NCBI GenBank assembly: GCA_964625145.1
Contig: CAZVAQ010000186.1
Coordinates: 1 to 6,035, forward strand
Direction: 5' to 3'
Length of the DNA: 6,035 nt
From: CAYTRP01 sp964625145
Lineage (GTDB): Bacteria; Sumerlaeota; Sumerlaeia; SLMS01; JAHLLQ01
Numbering within the stretch: the stretch's first letter is position 1; every line of letters begins with the position of its first letter. The notes under the pieces are model-generated. The model had not been told where the DNA came from and ran no database searches. It was given only the letters and a program-made list of their open reading frames with translations. The position numbers were made by a program, and so were the translations under genes. Below are positions 1 through 5,165 of this stretch, piece by piece.

Positions 1-419
1 CCCGTATGCGCGAAGCCGGCCAGAAGGTGAGCGAGCTGCTCAACGCCGAGGGCGAAGCGGACATCGACGCCTTGCGCAAGGCCGTGACGGAGTTCACCTC
101 CGCGCAAAGCGCGGCCATGCTGGCGGCCGTTGACCATCGTGCCGTCGTGCAGAAGACACTCAACGCCGAACAGCTCGATCAGATGCGTGGCATGCGCGCG
201 CGGTTCCGTGCGCCGGGTATGGATCGTCCGGCGCCGGGCATGCCCGATGCCCCCGGCGCGCGCCGCGATCTGCCGGAGCTGCCCGACCGGGGCAACATGG
301 CCCCTCCGCGCCGCGAGCCTGCCCCCCAGGAAGGCATGACCCGCGAGGAGCGCCTGCAACAGCAAGAAAATAACATCAATGACATCATCCAGGAAAGGCG
401 CCAACGCGTCACAGAATAA
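1..419 (+). CDS. Partial Spy/CpxP-like (LTXXQ-type) small periplasmic protein, 3' end
   Basis: The reading frame is open through the left edge (codons begin at base 3) and ends at TAA 417-419, so the true start and any signal peptide lie outside the window. An ATG at 6 is in frame but need not be the start. About 138 residues are visible. The first 65 or so are highly charged and predicted helical, and contain LNAEQLDQMRGMRARFR, which resembles the LTxxQ motif ('LTPEQ...L') of Spy/CpxP-type periplasmic chaperones and metal-sensor relatives. The following 50 residues are rich in Pro, Arg, Met and Gly (disordered-looking), and the last 25 are again charged and helical (Glu, Gln, Arg). Spy/CpxP proteins bind unfolded proteins in the periplasm, which would fit a neighbour of bamA and skp. 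The family call rests on one short motif and overall composition; the coding call itself is firmer. A hairpin after the stop suggests it is a separate transcription unit from bamA. Confidence 0.55.
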   Translation, partial: RMREAGQKVSELLNAEGEADIDALRKAVTEFTSAQSAAMLAAVDHRAVVQKTLNAEQLDQMRGMRARFRAPGMDRPAPGMPDAPGARRDLPELPDRGNMAPPRREPAPQEGMTREERLQQQENNINDIIQERRQRVTE

Positions 420-450
420 GGCGCGCCTTTGACAACTCGCATCAAACCAT

Positions 451-482
451 CGGCGGCGGGCCTCGGCTCGCCGCCGTTCTCT
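451..482 (+). terminator. GC-rich stem-loop with weak T-tract, probable intrinsic terminator
   Basis: Bases 451-461 pair with 466-476 in an 11-bp stem (CGGCGGCGGGC with GCTCGCCGCCG, one G-T wobble) around a CTCG tetraloop. TTCTCT follows at 477-482. The hairpin lies 31 bases after the stop of the upstream gene. The T-tract is interrupted, so termination may be partial or need a factor, but stem strength and position fit a terminator separating that gene from bamA. Confidence 0.6.
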
Positions 483-500
483 ATGCGTGGAGGCGCTCGT

Positions 501-533
501 AGAAAGCCGGCGAGTCGGCCGCTCCCGCTTTCT
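501..533 (+). promoter_or_regulatory. Imperfect hairpin in the bamA leader
   Basis: AGAAAGC at 501-507 is exactly complementary to GCTTTCT at 527-533. Inside it, CGGC (508-511) can pair with GCCG (518-521) around a 6-base loop, leaving CTCCC (522-526) as a one-sided bulge. It lies between the probable terminator and the bamA start, in a 224-bp region with no convincing gene. I found no clear -10/-35 pair in that region. It could be a second terminator-like element, a leader structure in the bamA mRNA, or chance. Confidence 0.35.
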
Positions 534-643
534 GTGGATTGGTTGTGACCAGTCAAGCCCCCCCTTTCCCGTTGCGGCCCCCGGGTCCCCGCCGGTGGAT
601 GGCTCCCATGATCGCAGACCGCATTCCCTACGGGGTTTCACGC

Positions 644-2977
644 ATGCCCTTCACCCTCCGCCCGGTTTTCCTGACCGGGCTTTTCATCGTCTGTCTCCTG
701 TGGGCCGTCCCGCTCGCCGCCCAGACCGCGACCACACAGACCAATGGTTTCCCCGCCGACGGCACGCCCATCGTCGGGGTGGAGATAGAGGGCACCGTCC
801 GCACGACCACAGGCGCCATCGAACGCGCCATGACCCTGCAGCCGGGCACGCCGTTCACGGCCGAGGCCTACCGCCGTGACCTGCAGAGCATCGCGGACCT
901 CGGGGTCTATGACCCGCTGGAAATCGCCATCGAAACCCAGCAGCGCGACGACGGCCTGCACCTTCTGGTGCGCGTGAAGGAAAATCCCACCATCCGCAAC
1001 ATCACCTTCATCGGCAACGTGGCGTTCAAGGCCGAGCGCCTGCGCCGCGAGATTGACGTGAAGGAAGGCGAGCTGCTCCCCGTGGCCGCCGCCTCGCGCA
1101 CGCGCCGCTCACTCCAGGCATTCTATTCCCAGGGCGGCTTCTCCGCCACGCGCATCAACGTTGAGGTGGATCCCGTCGAGGCCGAAACACCGACCGTCGA
1201 CATGCGCATCCTCATCGACGAAGGCGAAAAGATTCGCATCAAGCGCCTGGATCTGGAGGGGAACAAGCACTTCCCATCCTGGTGGATCCGCTTCTGGGTG
1301 CAGAACAACTCCGGCTTCCTCTTCTTCCGCAATTGGTACGACGACCGCGCGTTCGAGGACGACTTGCGCATCATCGAGGACAAGTACCGCGATGCGGGAT
1401 TCTTGGACGCGACGGCCACGCGCGGCACCTTTGAGTACAATGAAGAAAAGGCCTGGGTCGCCCCTTCCATCATCATCAACGAGGGCCCGCGCTACACCGT
1501 GACCGGCGTCGCCTTTGACGGCATCACGCTCTTCACCCCCGAGGAGATCAACTCCGCCTTCGTCCGCGTCGTGGGCCGCACCTACAACGGCAACCGCTTC
1601 CGCGAGGCACTCGAGCGCGTCCGCCGCCTGTACGGCGACCAGGGCTACATCAACACACGCATCGACGGCCGATTCGAGAAGAATCCCGCGGCGGGCACGG
1701 TGCTGCTGCGCCTGATGATCGAGGAGGCCGACGTCTCCTACGTCGGAGCCGTCCGCGTTCAGAAGAGCGAGTACGATTACGAGTTCGACCTGACGACACT
1801 CGAGCGCTTCATGGATTGGATGAGCCCGGGCGTGAAGACCGAGGTCATCGAGCGCGAAGTGCAGCTCAAGCCCGGCGAGAAATACCGCACGGTCGATGAA
1901 GTGCGCACGGTGGATCGCCTGCGCGGACTGGGCTTCTTCGAGAACGTCCGAGTGCGTCGCGAACCCACCGCCGATCCGCAGGTCACCGACGCAGTCGTCG
2001 AAGTCGAGGAAGACCCCAACGCGGGATACTTCGGCATCTCCGCCGGCGTGGGCGAAGTGACCGGCTTCACGGTCGGTTTCAACTACACGAACCCGAATCT
2101 GTTCGGCGAGGCAAAGGTCCTGCGCGCAAACCTGCTGCTGGGCAGCCGCGTGCAATCCTTCACCCTTGGCTATCTCGACCGCTACTGGCGCGACACCGAC
2201 GACTCGTTGGGCCTCAACGCCTACTACGACAACTTCGACTACCGCGCCTACCTGCAGCGCACGCTGGGTGCCTCCGCCGAGATCGGACGCCCCATCAATG
2301 ACAACTCGCGGGCCTTCGTTCGACTGCGCTTGGAGAACGTCGACCTCAAGCGCGAGGACGAGGACCTCGTCGAGGACATGGACGACTACGGCGTCGTGGG
2401 CCTGCGCTTCCTGCTGGCTCGCGACACGGTCGACAGCCGCCGCTGGCAAACCCGCGGCTATCGCGTCACCGGCGGCATCGAGCCCGGCTATGCCCGCGAT
2501 TGGATGCTCAAGCTGACCCACGACCTCAGCGCCTACCGCGCGCTCGACAAGCGCGAAGACTGGGTCTACGCCTACGAACACGGCGTGGGCATCGCGCCGT
2601 ACGACGCGGACCACGTCGGCATCGGCGAGCGCTTCTTCCTCGGCGGCACGTCCACATTGCGCGGCTTCGAAGCGCGCGGCGTCGGTCCGAAGGACCCCGG
2701 CGTGGACGACATCGCCATCGGCGGCTCGCTCAGCCTGCGCCAGCGCCATGAACTGCGCCATCGCTTCAACCGCGTCATTCGCGGACGACTGTTCGTGGAC
2801 GCGGGCATCCTGGGCTTCAAGCCCACCGACCTGGAAAAGCCCCGGATCGGCACCGGCACCGGTGTTTCGTTTGACTTGGGCGCGTTCTCCATCGATGTGG
2901 ACCTAGCCTACGCCGCCCTGAAGCACGATCACGACCGCACACGCGTCCTGCATTTCCGCATCCGGTCCAACTTCTGA
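644..2977 (+). CDS. bamA: BamA, outer-membrane protein assembly factor (Omp85 family)
   Basis: BamA is the essential core of the BAM complex, which folds and inserts beta-barrel proteins into the outer membrane. From ATG 644 the product is 777 residues. A signal peptide occupies about 1-26 (hydrophobic stretch, then PLAA|Q). Five POTRA repeats follow at roughly 43-113, 115-195, 196-282, 283-363 and 365-457, with typical GN-type turns (GNVAF, GNKHF) and 'Y..QGY/GF' helices. The barrel spans about 460-777. Its GERFFLGGTSTLRGF segment carries LRGF (672-675), the loop-6 (V)RGF signature, and the protein ends in Phe as outer-membrane barrels usually do. The barrel is somewhat shorter than that of E. 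coli BamA, and POTRA5 has an apparent insertion at about 374-399. The frame is open back to TTG 539 with ATGs at 599 and 608; 644 is chosen because it places the signal peptide at the N-terminus, and GGGG at 632-635 could serve as a weak ribosome site. skp follows 50 bp downstream. Confidence 0.95.
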   Translation: MPFTLRPVFLTGLFIVCLLWAVPLAAQTATTQTNGFPADGTPIVGVEIEGTVRTTTGAIERAMTLQPGTPFTAEAYRRDLQSIADLGVYDPLEIAIETQQRDDGLHLLVRVKENPTIRNITFIGNVAFKAERLRREIDVKEGELLPVAAASRTRRSLQAFYSQGGFSATRINVEVDPVEAETPTVDMRILIDEGEKIRIKRLDLEGNKHFPSWWIRFWVQNNSGFLFFRNWYDDRAFEDDLRIIEDKYRDAGFLDATATRGTFEYNEEKAWVAPSIIINEGPRYTVTGVAFDGITLFTPEEINSAFVRVVGRTYNGNRFREALERVRRLYGDQGYINTRIDGRFEKNPAAGTVLLRLMIEEADVSYVGAVRVQKSEYDYEFDLTTLERFMDWMSPGVKTEVIEREVQLKPGEKYRTVDEVRTVDRLRGLGFFENVRVRREPTADPQVTDAVVEVEEDPNAGYFGISAGVGEVTGFTVGFNYTNPNLFGEAKVLRANLLLGSRVQSFTLGYLDRYWRDTDDSLGLNAYYDNFDYRAYLQRTLGASAEIGRPINDNSRAFVRLRLENVDLKREDEDLVEDMDDYGVVGLRFLLARDTVDSRRWQTRGYRVTGGIEPGYARDWMLKLTHDLSAYRALDKREDWVYAYEHGVGIAPYDADHVGIGERFFLGGTSTLRGFEARGVGPKDPGVDDIAIGGSLSLRQRHELRHRFNRVIRGRLFVDAGILGFKPTDLEKPRIGTGTGVSFDLGAFSIDVDLAYAALKHDHDRTRVLHFRIRSNF

Positions 2978-3027
2978 TCCCACGCGCGAATCATCAACCT
3001 CTTCCTGCTCGGCCCCGGTTTCCGAAA

Positions 3028-3699
3028 ATGACCACGTCTGCTGTCCGCCTGTTCATGATCCTGTCGCTGCTCGCCCTGGTCCTCGTGGCCGGGTCGCGGA
3101 TCTTCTCTCAGGAACCCGCCCCAGTCGTGGCGCGCCCCTCCGCCGTTGCCTTTGTGGACATGCAAGCCATCCTGGAGCGCAGCCGCGCGGTCTCCGATGT
3201 GCTCGATGTGATGGACAAGTCCATGGCCAGCGAGGTCCGTGCGATTCAGGAAAAGGAAGCACGGTTCTCCAGCATGCGGTTTGACTTCGAGCGCCAGCAG
3301 GACCTGCTCTCCCGCGAGGAACGCGAGAAGCGCCGTCTGGAGCTCGGCCGCCTCAACGACGAAATCGAGCGCCTGAAGTTCGACCTGGATCGCAAGTGGC
3401 GCGCAGGCGAACGCCAGATCGAACCGCTCATCGAGAAGATCATGGATGTCGTCGCCGATGTCGCCAAGCGCGAGGGCTACGACGTTGTCGTTCGCGGCGA
3501 GATCGTCATCTACGGCAAGGATACCTCCAACCTGACGGCCCGGGTAATCGAAGAGCTCGACTCGCGGTCCCCGGAGATTGTCGAGATGTTCAGCAACATC
3601 GCCCCAATAGGTCCCTTACCTGCCGGCCAAACCCCGGCACCGGAGCCGCAAGTCGAAGAACCCAGCCGCCCGCGCGAGATACTCCCTGCCATCCCCTGA
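3028..3699 (+). CDS. skp: Skp/OmpH-family periplasmic chaperone
   Basis: Skp forms a trimer that holds unfolded outer-membrane proteins in the periplasm and hands them to BamA. The product is 223 residues. A hydrophobic N-terminal segment at about 7-22 is a signal sequence, though no clean A-x-A cleavage site is visible. The OmpH core begins with AVAFVDMQAILERS (39-52), continues through a long charged coiled coil (about 60-140, including LLSREEREKRRLELGRLNDE), and closes with the family's C-terminal pattern EGYDVVVRGEIVIYGKDTSNLTARVIEELD. The last 30 or so residues form a Pro-rich tail (PAGQTPAPEPQVEEPSRP) that the classical, shorter Skp lacks. The position directly after bamA is the standard arrangement in many diderms. 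I see no obvious Shine-Dalgarno sequence before ATG 3028. The 50-bp gap to bamA holds no clear terminator, so co-transcription is likely. Confidence 0.9.
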   Translation: MTTSAVRLFMILSLLALVLVAGSRIFSQEPAPVVARPSAVAFVDMQAILERSRAVSDVLDVMDKSMASEVRAIQEKEARFSSMRFDFERQQDLLSREEREKRRLELGRLNDEIERLKFDLDRKWRAGERQIEPLIEKIMDVVADVAKREGYDVVVRGEIVIYGKDTSNLTARVIEELDSRSPEIVEMFSNIAPIGPLPAGQTPAPEPQVEEPSRPREILPAIP

Positions 3700-3714
3700 G
3701 AGAACCATCCCATC

Positions 3715-3731
3715 GGCAGGTTGAACCTGCC
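3715..3731 (+). promoter_or_regulatory. 17-bp perfect palindrome between skp and lpxC
   Basis: GGCAGGTTGAACCTGCC is a perfect inverted repeat with 8-bp arms around a single central G. As RNA it would form a 6-bp stem with a TTGAA loop. It lies 15 bases after the skp stop and 21 bases before the lpxC start, just upstream of the candidate ribosome-binding bases GAGGA (3734-3738) and GGAA (3743-3746). No T-tract follows, so a simple intrinsic terminator is unlikely. It may be a protein operator, an mRNA processing or translation-control hairpin, or chance. Confidence 0.4.
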
Positions 3732-3752
3732 TCGAGGATACCGGAAACGCTC

Positions 3753-4613
3753 GTGACCGCATCTGACCAGCCCCATCGCCGCACCGTGGCCGCCCCCGTG
3801 GCCTTCGAGGGCGTCGGCATCCATACGGGCGCGCCCTCGCGGCTGGAAGTCCGGCCCGCCGAGGCAGACTCCGGCATACGACTCAGCCGCATGGAGGACG
3901 GCCGCCCTCCGCTGGAGGCCCACATCCGCTACGCGGACGGTCCGAAATCCGACCGGCGCACGGTGCTGGTCGGGCCTGAAGGACAGCGCTTCGAGCAAAT
4001 CGAACACGTCATGGCTGCCCTGGCCGCCCACGGCGTCAGCGACGCGGAGGTGGTCATGCAGGGCCCGGAACCACCCTTTCTCGGCGGGGGGAGCCTGGAG
4101 TATATGCGGGGCCTGCGGGAGGGGGGCTTCGCGGACTTCAAGGATCGCCCTTGGGAACCCATCACCCTGACCCGGCCGGTGCGGGTCGAAGCGGACGGCA
4201 CCGAGATGGTCGCGGCCCCCTGTCAGGCACTGCACTTGAGCTGTTTTGTGGAATTTCCCGGCACCGTCGTGGGCTCCATGGGAGCGTCGCTACAGGTGAC
4301 GGCAGACTCCTTTGAGAGCGGGGCCGCGGCGGCGCGGACCTTTGCCCTCAAACGAGATATCGAGGGGTTGTGGGCCGCAGGACTGGCCCGGGGGGGGACG
4401 CTGGACAATGCACTTGTGTTCGACGAAAACGGCTATGCAAACCCGTCCCTGCACTTCCCCGACGAGGTCGCCCGGCACAAGATCGTTGACCTCCTCGGCG
4501 ATTTGGCGCTCATTGCCCGCCCACTGCGCGGGCATTTCTGGGCGTGGCGGGCGGGCCATCGGGCGCACATCGCTTTCGCAAAAGCCATCCATGAGGTAAC
4601 CCGGCAACCGTGA
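3753..4613 (+). CDS. lpxC: LpxC, UDP-3-O-acyl-N-acetylglucosamine deacetylase
   Basis: LpxC is a cytosolic zinc enzyme that removes the N-acetyl group from UDP-3-O-acyl-GlcNAc, the committed step of lipid A synthesis. From GTG 3753 the product is 286 residues, slightly short of the usual 300 or so. GVGIHTG (20-26) is the N-terminal signature. IEHVMAALAAHG supplies catalytic Glu84 and zinc ligand His85. AARTFAL (193-199) and GLARGGTLDNALV (210-222) match domain II. DEVARHKIVDLLGDL supplies zinc ligands His242 and Asp246, and RAGH provides the catalytic His269. All core catalytic residues are therefore present. The conserved LDGSA motif is changed to LGGGS (110-114). The frame is open back to 3396 inside skp, but homology begins after 3753, so that extension is rejected. 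GGAA at 3743-3746 is a plausible ribosome site. The gene has more GGG glycine codons than bamA and contains a G8 run. Its stop overlaps the fabZ start. Confidence 0.9.
   Translation: MTASDQPHRRTVAAPVAFEGVGIHTGAPSRLEVRPAEADSGIRLSRMEDGRPPLEAHIRYADGPKSDRRTVLVGPEGQRFEQIEHVMAALAAHGVSDAEVVMQGPEPPFLGGGSLEYMRGLREGGFADFKDRPWEPITLTRPVRVEADGTEMVAAPCQALHLSCFVEFPGTVVGSMGASLQVTADSFESGAAAARTFALKRDIEGLWAAGLARGGTLDNALVFDENGYANPSLHFPDEVARHKIVDLLGDLALIARPLRGHFWAWRAGHRAHIAFAKAIHEVTRQP
4390..4397 (+). repeat. G8 homopolymer inside lpxC
   Basis: Eight consecutive G bases encode part of Arg-Gly-Gly (residues 213-215) in the conserved GLARGGTLDNA stretch. The frame is intact as given. A one-base slip here would frameshift lpxC before zinc ligands His242 and Asp246, so the run matters as either a slippage-prone tract or a sequencing risk. 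Confidence 0.8.
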
Positions 4614-5131
4614 CCACATTCATCCATCAACCCCCCTTTGGAATCGATGTGATCAAGAAGATCATCCCTCACCGCTACCCGTTCCTGCTGGTGGATGGGA
4701 TCACCGAACTCGGCGATGACTACATTCGCGGGTACAAGAACCTGTCCGCGAACGAGCACGTCTTTGAAGGCCATTTCCCCGGCGAGCCCATCTATCCCGG
4801 CGTGCTGCAAATCGAAAGCATGGCCCAGGCCGGCGCCTGCTGGATCCTCAATCGTCCGGGCTACGAGGGCCAGATCGCCTACCTGATGACCGTCGATCAT
4901 GTGAAGCTGCGCCGCCCGGCGCGACCCGGCGACCGGTTGGATCTCTATGGGCAAATCACCAACCTGAAGAAGCGCACCGGTCGCCTCGTCAGCAAGATAC
5001 ACGTCGGCGACACTTTGATCTCCGAAATGGAGATTGTCTTCGCGTTGGGCAATAACAACAATGGCGGTGGCCACAGTGGCGAAAGAATGGGGGGCGAACG
5101 CATGGCAAGTGAACGGTTGGGAACGGGGTGA
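4610..5131 (+). CDS. fabZ: FabZ, 3-hydroxyacyl-[acyl-carrier-protein] dehydratase
   Basis: FabZ is a cytosolic hot-dog-fold enzyme that dehydrates (3R)-hydroxyacyl-ACP to trans-2-enoyl-ACP in fatty acid elongation. It draws on the same hydroxyacyl-ACP pool that feeds lipid A. The 173-residue product shows KKIIPHRYPFLLVDGI (16-31), then EGHFPGEPIYPGVLQIESMAQAG, which carries catalytic His55 and Glu69. MTVDHVKLRRPARPGDRL matches the central strand. The family usually ends near residue 147; here about 26 extra residues follow, an Asn4-Gly3 stretch and then GERM/GGERM/SERL repeats. The GTG start at 4610 shares four bases (GTGA) with the lpxC stop, which points to translational coupling; GAGG at 4593-4596 is rather distant for a ribosome site. 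lpxC-fabZ adjacency recalls the fused LpxC-FabZ of Bacteroidetes, but here the two proteins are separate. Confidence 0.94.
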   Translation: MTTFIHQPPFGIDVIKKIIPHRYPFLLVDGITELGDDYIRGYKNLSANEHVFEGHFPGEPIYPGVLQIESMAQAGACWILNRPGYEGQIAYLMTVDHVKLRRPARPGDRLDLYGQITNLKKRTGRLVSKIHVGDTLISEMEIVFALGNNNNGGGHSGERMGGERMASERLGTG

Positions 5132-5137
5132 GGGGGG
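5130..5137 (+). promoter_or_regulatory. Possible Shine-Dalgarno for an upstream lpxI start
   Basis: GAGGGGGG begins inside the fabZ stop codon and lies 4 bases before an in-frame GTG at 5142. It is a stronger purine-rich match than GGGAG (5157-5161), which lies 4 bases before ATG 5166. It therefore leaves the lpxI start open between these two positions. Confidence 0.35.
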
Positions 5138-5165
5138 TAGTGTGCAGGAATCCACCGGGAGTGTC

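Noticed and set aside
429..434. Perfect TTGACA, a possible -35 box
   Set aside because: The bases at the right spacing (about 452-457) are GGCGGC within the terminator stem, with no -10-like hexamer, so I do not call a promoter.
539..643. N-terminal extension of bamA from TTG 539 or ATG 599/608
   Set aside because: It would put up to 35 Pro/Arg-rich residues in front of a good signal peptide. ATG 644 fits export better, though ATG 608 cannot be fully excluded.
1109..2761. A 550-codon open frame on the minus strand opposite bamA
   Set aside because: It is a shadow of high-GC codon use in bamA. Its product is low-complexity (Ala, Val, Asp, Glu rich) with no recognisable domain, while the plus strand encodes an unmistakable Omp85 protein.
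3396..3752. N-terminal extension of the lpxC frame into skp
   Set aside because: The translated extension is Arg-rich and overlaps the skp coding sequence in another frame. LpxC homology starts only after GTG 3753.
3753..5131. Possible LpxC-FabZ fusion as in Bacteroidetes
   Set aside because: The two frames differ, and lpxC ends in TGA at 4611-4613 with fabZ starting in another frame at 4610.
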